Source: Paradesertivirga superstes
Lineage (GTDB): Bacteria > Bacteroidota > Bacteroidia > Sphingobacteriales > Sphingobacteriaceae
DNA length: 64,000 nucleotides
Assembly: GCF_037622515.1 (NCBI RefSeq)
Contig: NZ_JBBJCN010000003.1
Coordinates: forward strand, 310,001-374,000
Direction of reading: 5' to 3'
Positions 1 to 8,646 of this stretch are shown here, in pieces. The position numbers were made by a program, and so were the translations under genes. The notes below the pieces were generated by a model that saw only the letters and a list, made by a program, of their open reading frames with translations, was not told where the DNA came from and ran no database searches. The number at the start of each line of letters is the position of its first letter. The stretch's first letter is position 1.

Positions 1-2
1 TA

Positions 3-917
3 CATATTGATGAAAACAACACGGTTACGGTTTTAAAAGACGCGGTAACCCTCCCTCAAAACATACAGGAAATAAAATCAGTTAACCGCACTAGTGAAAA
101 GAAGGTTTCCACGAATCCCCAATCCGCTCAAAATAAAACAGTTACAGAAACTTCAATAGTTGAAAAACCCGACGAATTGGAGGCATTAGCAAGGAATCAA
201 CCAGAAGTTCCCGGATCAACGGTCCCCATATCAGATATCACGAATGGTGCTTCAAGTTTCAATCCGGGTGATACAAGTGTAAGTAATAAAGAAGCCGCCA
301 GTCGATCAAAGAATAAAAAACTCGCATTCAGTGTAACCGCTTTAGCGGGACCAGAGTTCAGTTCAGTTAAGTCAATTGCCGGCAAGCAAGGAACAATAAC
401 TCTTGGAATTCTTTTAAATGCTGCGATTTCAAATAAAATCACGGTCAGCTCGGGACTTAAATACGGCTTAAAAAATTATCAAGCTGGAGCATACGATTAT
501 CAGATGCAAAATCAGACCCGTGCGGGGATGCTTTCGGGCATTGATGCCTCTTGCGCAATTCTTGAAATTCCTTTACAGGCATCGTATACGTTATTAAACA
601 ATAGCAACAAGAGGATTTCAGTGTCGTCCGGCTTATCTTCTTATCTGATGCTTAAGGAGAAATACCATTTCAAGTACACCCCTCAGTCTGGATATAATGA
701 TTATTTGTTAGAGAAGAAAAATGCCAATCAACATTATTTTAGTGTGTTAAGCCTTTCGGCAAGTTATCACATCCGGCCAAAAGCATCCCATGTTGAATGG
801 GCTATTGAGCCTTATGTAAAATTACCTCTTGGTGGTGTCGGGGAAGGAAATGTAAGGTTAAAATCAAGTGGAATCTCCTTAAATCTTAGCTATGATCTTG
901 GTAAAAAAAATAAGTAA
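3..917 (+). CDS. Outer-membrane beta-barrel-like protein, 5' end outside the window
   Basis: The frame is open from base 3, so the start lies upstream and the TTG at 177 is not needed as a start. The visible N-terminal 100 residues are a polar, Ser/Thr/Asn/Lys-rich spacer. From about base 320 (FSVTALAGPEF) alternating hydrophobic/aromatic strands continue to the C-terminus (SLNLSYDLG), as in small Bacteroidota porin-like barrels of the PorT type. Proteins of this shape often follow an ECF sigma factor gene and carry an N-terminal membrane segment; neither can be seen here. Its last 26 bases overlap the next gene, which suggests coupling with the YceI, DUF5777 and Rieske genes. The exact function is unknown. 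Confidence 0.6.
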   Translation, partial: HIDENNTVTVLKDAVTLPQNIQEIKSVNRTSEKKVSTNPQSAQNKTVTETSIVEKPDELEALARNQPEVPGSTVPISDITNGASSFNPGDTSVSNKEAASRSKNKKLAFSVTALAGPEFSSVKSIAGKQGTITLGILLNAAISNKITVSSGLKYGLKNYQAGAYDYQMQNQTRAGMLSGIDASCAILEIPLQASYTLLNNSNKRISVSSGLSSYLMLKEKYHFKYTPQSGYNDYLLEKKNANQHYFSVLSLSASYHIRPKASHVEWAIEPYVKLPLGGVGEGNVRLKSSGISLNLSYDLGKKNK

Positions 918-1449
918 CGTGCTAATCTATTTATTGGCATCTACATCGATATACACGCCATCCTATGCTCAAAATCTGACAACGAAAGCAGCAAAAATTC
1001 GTTTTTTTTCATCCACTCCTGTTGAGGACATTAAAGCAGCGTCGGATAAGGGTGTAGCCGTGCTAATGGGCAAAACCGGTGAGATTGCGTTCCAGGTTCC
1101 TATTAAAAGCTTTGAGTTTGCCAGGGGCTTAATGCAGGAACACTTTAATGAAAATTATATGGAAAGCGACAAATATCCATACGCCAAATTTAACGGAAAG
1201 ATAAACCAGCCGCTGGATTTATCGAAGGACGGCGAATATAAGGTCACTGCCACAGGCGCACTTTTAATTCATGGAGTTACCCAACAGCGAACTATTCCAG
1301 GTGTAATAAAAATAAGAAGTGGAAGTATACAATTATTATCTGCCTTTGATGTCGCCTGCGCAGACCATAAAATTAAAATCCCAAAATTGGTATTAACTAA
1401 AATAGCTGAAGTTATAAGAGTAAATGTTGATGCAAGCCTAAACCCATAA
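892..1449 (+). CDS. YceI family periplasmic protein
   Basis: 185 residues with a signal peptide (hydrophobic stretch ending TPSYAQ, about residues 9-27). The rest fits the YceI lipocalin-like barrel: KIRFFSSTPVEDIKA near the start, FEFARGLMQEHFNENYMES with the following YPYAKFNGKI in the middle, and TGALLIHGVTQQRTIP. Family members bind polyisoprenoid-like lipids in the periplasm, and some are linked to isoprenoid quinones or stress. The ATG lies 26 bases inside the upstream barrel gene, and the DUF5777 gene follows 5 bases later, so it sits in the middle of a tight operon. Family assignment is firm; the ligand is unknown. Confidence 0.85.
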   Translation: MILVKKISNVLIYLLASTSIYTPSYAQNLTTKAAKIRFFSSTPVEDIKAASDKGVAVLMGKTGEIAFQVPIKSFEFARGLMQEHFNENYMESDKYPYAKFNGKINQPLDLSKDGEYKVTATGALLIHGVTQQRTIPGVIKIRSGSIQLLSAFDVACADHKIKIPKLVLTKIAEVIRVNVDASLNP

Positions 1450-1454
1450 CCTTT

Positions 1455-2387
1455 ATGAAAAAGCTCTTCTTAACCATTATCGCTTTTTTGCTTTTTATTT
1501 GCGGCTCTTATTCGCAGGAAGCAGATTCCCTTTTACAATCACTTGACTCCTCCAAATTTTCTGGCGGCAAGACCTTCTCAACGTTTAAGTCAACCAGGGT
1601 GGTTTTATCGCATTCAAGCGAAACACAGAAAAAATTTGATCTCGATTTACGAATTCGCCATCATTTTGGTGATATAGGCGGAGACTTTGGAAGTTCTCAT
1701 ACCCTTTATGGACTTGATATAGCCACAGATCTGTACATAGGATTAGATTACGGACTAACTAACCGATTAACTGTAGGAGTTGGCAGAAGTAAACATGACG
1801 AACTCTTTAACTTCTTTATCAAACATAAGGCTATAGAACAATCTAAGAAAACTGTACCTGTAACGATAAGCCTGCTGGCACAGGCCGGTGTGATTGCAAG
1901 GGAAGAAAATTTCGATAAAGAGTTTAATTCTGATTCGACGAGAAACAGCTATTTATTACAGGCTATTATAGCCCGTAAATTTTCTGAACATCTTTCCTTA
2001 CAGGTTTCTCCTTCGTATTTATTACGATCTGAACATGTTGCTTTCGGGGATCAAAAAAATCTTTTCAGCCTTGGCTTTGCCGGGAGGTTCAAACTTAGCA
2101 GACGCCTCTCTCTAATCGGCGATTATCAGCTCGTGAATGCTTTCCGACGACCAGATAGTTTCTCGGACACCTATTATAACCCATTGGGAATTGGCTTGGA
2201 AATTGAAACCGGAGGCCATATTTTCTCACTCAATTTCATGAATTCTGAATATATAATAGAGAACAATTTTTTACCGGATACTAAAAAGTCATGGTCTGAT
2301 GGAGGTGTTCGGTTCGGATTTACAATATCCAGAAATTTCAGTCTTTCAAAATCAAAAAATCCGGACGTCCAATCTAAAATCTATTAA
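1455..2387 (+). CDS. DUF5777 family beta-barrel protein
   Basis: 310 residues with a clear signal peptide (MKKLFLTIIAFLLF...SYSQE). The body has the DUF5777 pattern: the STFKSTRVVLSHSSE segment, DLDLRIRHHFGDIGG, LYGLDIATDLYIGLDYGLT and NRLTVGVGRSKHDEL, followed by repeated amphipathic strands and a C-terminal FGFTISRNFSLS. This indicates an outer-membrane barrel of unknown function. It lies between YceI (5-base gap) and a Rieske lipoprotein (9-base gap). Such barrels often accompany YceI and redox proteins in Bacteroidota, which suggests a shared role in lipid or quinone handling or in electron transfer at the envelope. That role is inference. Confidence 0.8.
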   Translation: MKKLFLTIIAFLLFICGSYSQEADSLLQSLDSSKFSGGKTFSTFKSTRVVLSHSSETQKKFDLDLRIRHHFGDIGGDFGSSHTLYGLDIATDLYIGLDYGLTNRLTVGVGRSKHDELFNFFIKHKAIEQSKKTVPVTISLLAQAGVIAREENFDKEFNSDSTRNSYLLQAIIARKFSEHLSLQVSPSYLLRSEHVAFGDQKNLFSLGFAGRFKLSRRLSLIGDYQLVNAFRRPDSFSDTYYNPLGIGLEIETGGHIFSLNFMNSEYIIENNFLPDTKKSWSDGGVRFGFTISRNFSLSKSKNPDVQSKIY

Positions 2388-2396
2388 TCAAATGTT

Positions 2397-2861
2397 ATGG
2401 AAAGAGACGAATTTTTAAAATCCCTTGGCATAGGCCTGGCAATGGTTTGCACAGGAACCTGCCTGCAATCCTGCGGAAAAGGCGGAAGTGATGATACCGG
2501 AACTCCGGGGAATCCACCCGGTGGCGGTGGTGGAGGAGGAGGCGGCAATACCGCATCTGTAGACATTTCATCTATGACAGCAGTAGGAAGCCAAAATACC
2601 GTAAACGGTGTTTTGTTTATAAGAATGGATGCGGCTAATGCAGCATCATCCTTTGTTGCTACTGAAGCTGTTTGCCCGCATGAACAAGGTGTATTAACAT
2701 GGCAACATAATAATTCCAGAATAATATGTGGCAATCATCAGTCTACTTATAGTTCTACAGGAGCAGTAACCGGCCAGCCAGTAGGCGGTGGAACAACCAG
2801 AGCATTAAAAATATACACGGTTAGTTTAACAGGAACTACATTAACTGCAACTAAAACCTGA
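2397..2861 (+). CDS. Rieske [2Fe-2S] lipoprotein
   Basis: 154 residues. The N-terminus MERDEFLKSLGIGLAM is a short export signal ending in a lipobox with Cys26 (LQSC). A run of at least nine glycines (about 42-50) links the lipid anchor to a small Rieske domain. Cluster ligands are visible: Cys93-Pro-His95 and Cys111-Gly-Asn-His114, with 15 residues between His95 and Cys111. A GQPVGGGTTRAL segment follows, as in single-domain Rieske ferredoxin-like proteins. It is the last gene of the set, before a strong bidirectional terminator. It probably transfers electrons on the periplasmic side; partners are not identified. Confidence 0.85.
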   Translation: MERDEFLKSLGIGLAMVCTGTCLQSCGKGGSDDTGTPGNPPGGGGGGGGGNTASVDISSMTAVGSQNTVNGVLFIRMDAANAASSFVATEAVCPHEQGVLTWQHNNSRIICGNHQSTYSSTGAVTGQPVGGGTTRALKIYTVSLTGTTLTATKT

Positions 2862-2880
2862 TTATTAGGGAGAATGATTC

Positions 2881-2919
2881 ATGCGGGGTGATCTCAACGA
2901 TCATCCTGCATGATTTTTT
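2881..2919. terminator. Bidirectional intrinsic terminator
   Basis: A 13-bp stem (2881-2893 with 2899-2911, two G-U pairs, loop TCAAC) is followed by GATTTTTT on the plus strand. It lies between the convergent Rieske and glutaminyl cyclase-like genes and can serve both. Confidence 0.8.
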
Positions 2920-2934
2920 GTAAAGTTGAGTTCT

Positions 2935-3999
2935 CTACTGAATTTTAATTTCAAAGAGTTTGTTCCATTTCTTACCGGTAACAAAGAGGCGTTTTCCATT
3001 TGAATCCCAGGCGATGCCATTTAAAACATCGGTAACTCCTTCTACATGATCTCCGGGAGGCAACAAACCCGCTAAATTAATATAAGATTCTACCAGCCCT
3101 GTTTTAGGATCTATTATAGCAATGTCGCTTTTGAGATATATGTTGGCATAAATTTTCCCATCAACAAGCTCCAATTCGTTCAAATTACTCACAGGCCCTT
3201 TATTATCATATACCTGCAATGTATTTTCCTTTTGATAGGTATCTCTGTTCAAAAAATAAATATTATTTGTTCCGTCTGTATTTAAAATTTGTGTGCCGTT
3301 AAATGCTAATCCCCAGCCTTCCCTGCCTGCTGTATAAGGAAACTCGGCTATCTTTTTGAAGGTTTCCTTATCGTAAACAAAGCCAACCCCTTCTCTATAG
3401 GTTAATTGAATAATCCTATTACCAACCACAGTTATTCCTTCAGCAAAATATTTTCCGTCGATATCAACTTTAGCTAAAATCTTACCGGTTTTTAAATCCG
3501 TTTTTCTCAAACTAGATCCTCCAAGATCTGCGTATCCGCCATCACTTTCATAAAGCACTCCATCATGAAATTCAAGACCCTCAGTATAGGAGGTGGTATC
3601 GTGGGGATAAACATTTACTATTTTAAAGCTATGTATTACCGGAACTTTTGAAGGGAGCAGTTGAATATTCGAGCTTACTTCATAAAAATCAGAACCACTA
3701 TAAATTTTGGCCGTTATTACCCGTAAACCGAATGATAAACCTTCGACAGAATATTTTACCCCCTGAGTATCTGCACGACCTGCGATATATTTTGAATCAA
3801 TAAAATAGGCAATAGAATCGAATCCACCCGGCTTTGCATCGGTTTTTAGAATGATCGTTTCACCCGGGGTTACATTACCCCCTTCTATGGGTGAAATAAA
3901 ATATACGGGCTTTTCTGGAGATCTTTTGCAGGAAGTTAATGCCAGCGTGATAATCCCAAATAGATAAAAAGTTTTAACTATGCTTTTACCAAAATGCAT
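2935..3999 (-). CDS. Glutaminyl-peptide cyclotransferase-like lipoprotein
   Basis: 354 residues from the ATG at 3999. An upstream TTG-started frame would run 60 bases further into yraN, but the start at 3999 gives a proper lipoprotein signal (FYLFGIITLALTSC). About 80 residues of Ig-like sequence come first. The rest is a five-bladed propeller of the plant/bacterial glutamine cyclotransferase family: YPHDTTSYTEGLEFHDG, YFAEGITVVGNRI, AGREGWGLAFNG, NLNELELVDGKIYANIY and HVEGVTDVLNGIAW. These enzymes cyclise N-terminal glutamine to pyroglutamate on exported proteins. The first 14 bases overlap the 3' end of yraN. Confidence 0.85.
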   Translation of the reverse strand: MHFGKSIVKTFYLFGIITLALTSCKRSPEKPVYFISPIEGGNVTPGETIILKTDAKPGGFDSIAYFIDSKYIAGRADTQGVKYSVEGLSFGLRVITAKIYSGSDFYEVSSNIQLLPSKVPVIHSFKIVNVYPHDTTSYTEGLEFHDGVLYESDGGYADLGGSSLRKTDLKTGKILAKVDIDGKYFAEGITVVGNRIIQLTYREGVGFVYDKETFKKIAEFPYTAGREGWGLAFNGTQILNTDGTNNIYFLNRDTYQKENTLQVYDNKGPVSNLNELELVDGKIYANIYLKSDIAIIDPKTGLVESYINLAGLLPPGDHVEGVTDVLNGIAWDSNGKRLFVTGKKWNKLFEIKIQ

Positions 4000-4342
4000 C
4001 TTCAATATGTTTGAGTGTATATTCACCATTTTTTTGAAAAAGAATTGAAATAATATCAAAACGAATTTCTCCTTTGAAATTCATGAGATAAAGGTATTCT
4101 TCTGCAGCCTTTTGCAAAAGTCTTTGTTTCGATTCATTTACAAAATCTTCAGGCTGTCCAAATCCGGTTGATGACCGGGTTTTTACTTCTACAAAAACAA
4201 TACGCTTATCGCGATAGGCAATTAAATCAATTTCAGCTTTACCAAAACACCAATTCTCATCAAGAATTTCATAGGCAATTTCTTCAAGAAATTTTCGGGC
4301 GATGACTTCGCCTTGCTGGCCAAGAAGATTATGAGTTGCCAT
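3986..4342 (-). CDS. YraN family (UPF0102) endonuclease-like protein
   Basis: 118 residues matching UPF0102 end to end: LGQQGEVIARKFLEE, the core AEIDLIAYRDKRIVFVEVKTR, a restriction-endonuclease-like D...ExK signature, then RLLQKAAEEYL and a C-terminal RFDIISIL. The fold suggests a nuclease or Holliday-junction-resolvase relative; the cellular role of the family is not settled. The start codon overlaps the dnaG stop by one base (TAATG), which implies translational coupling, and the 3' end overlaps the cyclotransferase gene. Confidence 0.88.
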   Translation of the reverse strand: MATHNLLGQQGEVIARKFLEEIAYEILDENWCFGKAEIDLIAYRDKRIVFVEVKTRSSTGFGQPEDFVNESKQRLLQKAAEEYLYLMNFKGEIRFDIISILFQKNGEYTLKHIEDAFW

Positions 4343-6270
4343 TATTTTAAAATAACCGACCCTAAAAACCCGGAAATACCTTTTTCGACCTCCTTAACCC
4401 TTAAATATCGCTGCATTAAAATAATCTGATTATCCTCATCCGTTTCCTGTTGAATTTCCAGTCTGATATTTTTCAGAATTCTGTCCACCTTTCTCTTCTT
4501 TAAGTGAAATATCCCACCCAGAATAGTTGCACGCATATTTTCCGTTTCATTGCGTACATAGATTTTCCGTTTAACGTACCAGTTTTCACTTAAGTTATAA
4601 GGTGAAGAAATAAGCGAGATAGCCAATTCTGAAATCTTTGGGTCTTTGTGTTTAATAAAATCCTGTACGGTAGGTAGCTCCCCGTTTTCAATAAGTTTGT
4701 TGTATTCCTCCAACACACTTTTACATTGGGGATTATCGAAGCTTACATCCGCAAGGTTTGAAATGACATAAGGAGCAATGTAAGTATCTGTAATTCCATC
4801 CCAATGCACCAGCTCATGGCCGTAGTTTAATAATAAACGTACGATCTCTTTTTCCTGAAACTCATCGTTATCTGTATAATTCTCCGCTTCAAGAAACCCG
4901 TCTGGTGGCGGCAATTCATCAGGTCTTCCTGCCGGAGCTTCGGGCTTATTATTTTCTCTTTTATTTTTATTGAGCCTTAATTTGTTTAATTCAGCAATTA
5001 AGACCCGCTCCTCGATCTGCATTAAAGAACTGCACTCCCGAACAAACACAGAAGCCTTTATTCCATCCGGAATTTTGGCGATACTATCTACAACATCATG
5101 AATGATCCCTGCTTTTTTAATAGGATCATTTCCGGCGTCTTTTAAAAGGATGGATGTTTTATAGAGGATAAAATCTTTCTGGTTCTTTTCTAAGAAGGTT
5201 TTAAACGCTGAACTACCCAATTTCTGGACATATGAATCAGGGTCATTCCCTTCCGGGAAGAGAACAACTTTCACGTTCAGACCCTCCTCTAGAATCATAT
5301 CCAAGCCTCGCAGAGATGCCTTTATGCCTGCAGCATCTCCATCAAAAAGTATAGTAATATTCTTTGTAAAACGGGAGATAAGCCTTATCTGCTCTATCGT
5401 TAGTGAAGTTCCTGAGGATGCTACTACATTCTCGATGCCGGCCTGCTGAACCGAAAGAACATCTGCATATCCTTCAACAAGGTAGCAGTTATCCAGGTCC
5501 CGTATAGCCTTTTTTGCGAAGAAAAGTCCGTACAGAACATTCGATTTATGATAAATCTCGCTCTCTGGCGAATTTACATATTTTGGTACGTTCTTATCCG
5601 TTTTAAGAGTCCGGCCGCCAAAACCTATAATTCTTCCTGTAAAGTTATGGATAGGAAACATTACCCTGCCACGAAAGCGGTCATATAAGCCCCCTTTATC
5701 GTTACGGATGGATAAGCCTGCCTCCTCAAGAAACTCTTCTTTAAACCCTTCGCGAACCGCTTTCTCGCCTAAGGCTCCCCATTCATCAGGAGAATAACCG
5801 AGTTCAAATTTCTTAATAATATCATCACGGAAACCACGCTCCTTAAAATAACCCAGCCCGATAGTTTGTCCGGCCTGAGTTTCCCACATGGTATGACTGA
5901 AAAATTTGGCCGCCCAGGCTGAAACTACGAAAAGACTCTCTCTTCGGGTATCAGCTACCTGCTGCTCAGGCGAAGCCTCAATCTCCTCAATCTCAATATT
6001 GTACTTATTGGCCAAGTACTTAAGCGCTTCCGGATACGAGTATTTCTCATGATCCATGATGAAGCGGGTCGAATCGCCCCCTTTACCGCAGCCAAAACAT
6101 TTATAAATGCCCTTGTTTACCGATACGTGAAAGGAAGGAGTTTTTTCATTATGGAAAGGGCAGTTCCCAATTAAGCTGGTTCCCCGCTTTTTTAAATGCA
6201 CGAAGTCGCCAACCACCTCTTCTATACGGGCAGATTCTAATATTTTATCGACGGTTTCTTTGGCAATCAT
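4342..6270 (-). CDS. dnaG: DNA primase
   Basis: 642 residues, normal length for DnaG. An N-terminal CHC2 zinc ribbon is visible (Cys37, His40, Cys58, Cys61), then the catalytic core with RFRGRVMFPI and GFGGR, and the TOPRIM part with EGYAD (266-270) and DGDAAG (310-315) for Mg2+ binding. The C-terminal ~200 residues (after a Pro-rich linker near 445) should be the helicase-binding region, which is poorly conserved. It makes RNA primers at the replication fork. It heads a minus-strand set with yraN and the cyclotransferase. The ATG is preceded by a 51-base gap to the next gene. Confidence 0.97.
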   Translation of the reverse strand: MIAKETVDKILESARIEEVVGDFVHLKKRGTSLIGNCPFHNEKTPSFHVSVNKGIYKCFGCGKGGDSTRFIMDHEKYSYPEALKYLANKYNIEIEEIEASPEQQVADTRRESLFVVSAWAAKFFSHTMWETQAGQTIGLGYFKERGFRDDIIKKFELGYSPDEWGALGEKAVREGFKEEFLEEAGLSIRNDKGGLYDRFRGRVMFPIHNFTGRIIGFGGRTLKTDKNVPKYVNSPESEIYHKSNVLYGLFFAKKAIRDLDNCYLVEGYADVLSVQQAGIENVVASSGTSLTIEQIRLISRFTKNITILFDGDAAGIKASLRGLDMILEEGLNVKVVLFPEGNDPDSYVQKLGSSAFKTFLEKNQKDFILYKTSILLKDAGNDPIKKAGIIHDVVDSIAKIPDGIKASVFVRECSSLMQIEERVLIAELNKLRLNKNKRENNKPEAPAGRPDELPPPDGFLEAENYTDNDEFQEKEIVRLLLNYGHELVHWDGITDTYIAPYVISNLADVSFDNPQCKSVLEEYNKLIENGELPTVQDFIKHKDPKISELAISLISSPYNLSENWYVKRKIYVRNETENMRATILGGIFHLKKRKVDRILKNIRLEIQQETDEDNQIILMQRYLRVKEVEKGISGFLGSVILK

Positions 6271-6321
6271 CAGTAAAAAAACAAGAGTTTAAAATAAGAA
6301 GAATTTCGGCTTAGAGCAATC

Positions 6322-7269
6322 TTACTGCTTACCTATTTTATATCCCTTATGCAAAATCAAAAAACTGGCCTTTTCCTCTTTCTTCAAAGGAATGTCCCAA
6401 TCACCCTGATAACTTATTTTAGTCGGAAGCAACACCTCACCATTATCAAAATAACCAAGCTCTATATTCATTTGCACATCAAAATCAAAGGCCAGATTAT
6501 CATACTTCATATCAATATACCTTCCCAGAATCTGGAAATTACGCTTATCAAAAATGGTGGTTAATTCTTTTATCATTAATCCATCCTTTGTCCAGTTCGT
6601 TATATCAGGCTTAACTTTAATTGTAAACTTATATACCGGTATAGAATCGAGGTAAGTGCTTGAAAAAAAAGAATAATTGTAATACTGGCGCATGTTTGCT
6701 GTAAAAATCTGAGTTTTCCCCCCAATAATAGGAACGCCTTTAATAGGTCTACCGGGAGCAAAAATCAGTGTTTTTAATTTATCCTTATACGATTCATTAG
6801 TCCCACCGGCCTTGCCTGAAGCGGGAGCGGAAGATTCAAAATCAGAATTATATGGATTCATAAAAATGTAGTCAAACATTTCCACTGTGTATAACTGGAA
6901 CTTACCATTTTTCTTATAAAGCTTCCCGCTATCCTGCTTTGCTAAAAGCTGCATTTTATAAGGACCATTATTATTATGGTAGATTTTTCGAAAAACCCTC
7001 CCTTCCACCTTGTTCTTTTTATCGTATGTAAACACCCTGTTCTCAGCTGTAAAACTGTACTTTTTCATATTACTGAAAGCCTCATAAAAACTGGTATCTT
7101 TCAGCATTTCGTTAATAAAGGTCTCGACATTAAGTCTTTTGGCTGTAATATTTATGACCGTATCAAAAGTTACGGTGAGCACCGTGTCGGGATTAAAACG
7201 AGGGATTTTCTGAGCTTCAGCGCTGTATGTTATTATAAAAAGGAGTACTACTCCGATGATTATTTTCAT
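6322..7269 (-). CDS. Secreted protein of unknown function
   Basis: 315 residues from the ATG at 7269, which gives a clean signal peptide (MKIIIGVVLLFIITYSAEAQ); a longer frame begins 39 bases upstream with a poor N-terminus. After the signal come mixed beta-rich stretches (NRVFTYDKKNKVEGRVFRKI, MRQYYNYSFFSSTYLDSIPV, FDFDVQMNIELGYFDNGEVL) that resemble outer-membrane-lipoprotein-sorting-like or DUF4292-like Bacteroidota proteins in style. No catalytic motif is recognised. It lies between dnaG and an M20 amidohydrolase with no overlap, so any operon link is uncertain. Confidence 0.7.
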   Translation of the reverse strand: MKIIIGVVLLFIITYSAEAQKIPRFNPDTVLTVTFDTVINITAKRLNVETFINEMLKDTSFYEAFSNMKKYSFTAENRVFTYDKKNKVEGRVFRKIYHNNNGPYKMQLLAKQDSGKLYKKNGKFQLYTVEMFDYIFMNPYNSDFESSAPASGKAGGTNESYKDKLKTLIFAPGRPIKGVPIIGGKTQIFTANMRQYYNYSFFSSTYLDSIPVYKFTIKVKPDITNWTKDGLMIKELTTIFDKRNFQILGRYIDMKYDNLAFDFDVQMNIELGYFDNGEVLLPTKISYQGDWDIPLKKEEKASFLILHKGYKIGKQ

Positions 7270-7399
7270 TTGTAGAATAATTGCTTTTATCGGCGATGAA
7301 ACTTGCATGAGCTTCCTCCCTTAAACTTGAATGATAGTTTCGGTTGCGAATGCTGAGAATGAATTATCGCAGGCCATTTGCGAAGCTTTTCAGCACTTC

Positions 7400-8584
7400 T
7401 TAATTTCCGAGCTGCCTTAAAGCAGTATAAGACATTAAACCCACACTTGTTTTTAAGGCATTTTCATCAATATCAAACGTAGGTGTATGTACTGATGATG
7501 TAATTCCCTTTTCCTCGTTTCGAATCCCGAGACGATAGAAACAGGCATCGGAAACCTGAGAATAGTATGCAAAATCTTCCGCGGCCATCCAGATATCAAT
7601 ATCGATGACGTTGTCTTCTCCGAGATAGTCTACGGCAAATTCACGGACTTTAGCGGTTAAATTTTCTTCATTCACAAGGAATGGGTAACCATTTACAATA
7701 TTAAAATCGCAACTTGCCCCCATACTCTCAGCAATGCCTTCCGCCATCTTTTTCATCCGCTTATGCGCTTCCGCACGCCAGGCTTCATCCAGGGTTCTGA
7801 AAGTACCTTCTAGGTAAACTTCATTGGGTATAATATTAGTCGCCCCATTAGCAATTACCTTGCCGAAGGATAATACAGTTGGAAGTTTAGGATCTGCAAT
7901 ACGGCTAACGATCTGCTGCAGAGCAATAATTATATGTGAAGTGATCACAACAGGATCGACATTCTGTTGTGGCTGGGCACCATGCCCCCCTTTACCTTTA
8001 ACGGTAACATACAATTCGTCTGTCGAGGCCATATATTTACCAGACCGAATGCCTATTTTCCCAGAATCAATAAGGGGCATCACGTGCTGTCCGATAACCG
8101 CCTGCGGTTTAGGATTTTGAAGGACCCCTTCTTTTATCATTACGCTTGCACCGCCGGGAAGTTTTTCTTCGGCAGGTTGAAAGATCAGTTTTACAGTGCC
8201 TCCAAATTCGGATTGTAGCTCTGTAAGTATTCGCGCCACTCCCAGTAATGAGGAAGTATGGACATCGTGACCACAGGCGTGCATTATCCCAACATTCTGA
8301 GATTTATAAGAAACTTCATTGGCTTCAACAATCGGTAAAGCGTCCATATCTGCACGCAGTGCTACCACAGATTCTGAAGGCTTGTCTCCCTTGATTAAAC
8401 CCACTACACCCGTGTCAGCCATTGAGACCCATTTAATACCAAGGGCATCAAGCTGTGCTTTTACAAAGGCTGATGTTTGATATTCAGCATACGACAATTC
8501 AGGATTTTGATGTAAATGCCGGCGAATATCAATGACATCGCCGTGAATACTTTCCGCTAAAGCCTGAATTTTCTCTTTTAACAT
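7400..8584 (-). CDS. M20 family metallo-amidohydrolase
   Basis: 394 residues, typical of the M20D group (hippurate hydrolase / N-acyl-amino-acid amidohydrolase). Visible features: RRHLHQNPELSYAEYQTS at the N-terminus, the metal-binding MHACGHDVHTS, QPAEEKLPGGASVMIKEG with the catalytic Glu pair, GQHVMP, GKGGHGAQPQQNVDP in the lid domain, and C-terminal AAEDFAYYSQ and SSVHTPTFD. It removes acyl groups from amino acids or small peptides in the cytoplasm; the substrate cannot be read from sequence. No signal peptide. It stands 62 bases downstream of secA on the same strand. Confidence 0.9.
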   Translation of the reverse strand: MLKEKIQALAESIHGDVIDIRRHLHQNPELSYAEYQTSAFVKAQLDALGIKWVSMADTGVVGLIKGDKPSESVVALRADMDALPIVEANEVSYKSQNVGIMHACGHDVHTSSLLGVARILTELQSEFGGTVKLIFQPAEEKLPGGASVMIKEGVLQNPKPQAVIGQHVMPLIDSGKIGIRSGKYMASTDELYVTVKGKGGHGAQPQQNVDPVVITSHIIIALQQIVSRIADPKLPTVLSFGKVIANGATNIIPNEVYLEGTFRTLDEAWRAEAHKRMKKMAEGIAESMGASCDFNIVNGYPFLVNEENLTAKVREFAVDYLGEDNVIDIDIWMAAEDFAYYSQVSDACFYRLGIRNEEKGITSSVHTPTFDIDENALKTSVGLMSYTALRQLGN

Positions 8585-8646
8585 TTAATGTTTAGTCGAA
8601 TTAAAAAATCAAAATTAAAAACTAAATAAGCTTAATAACACCAAAT

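Noticed and set aside
2384..2734. Open frame on the minus strand opposite the Rieske gene, with a Pro-rich run
   Set aside because: The run is the complement of the poly-Gly linker; the frame is a shadow of the Rieske gene.
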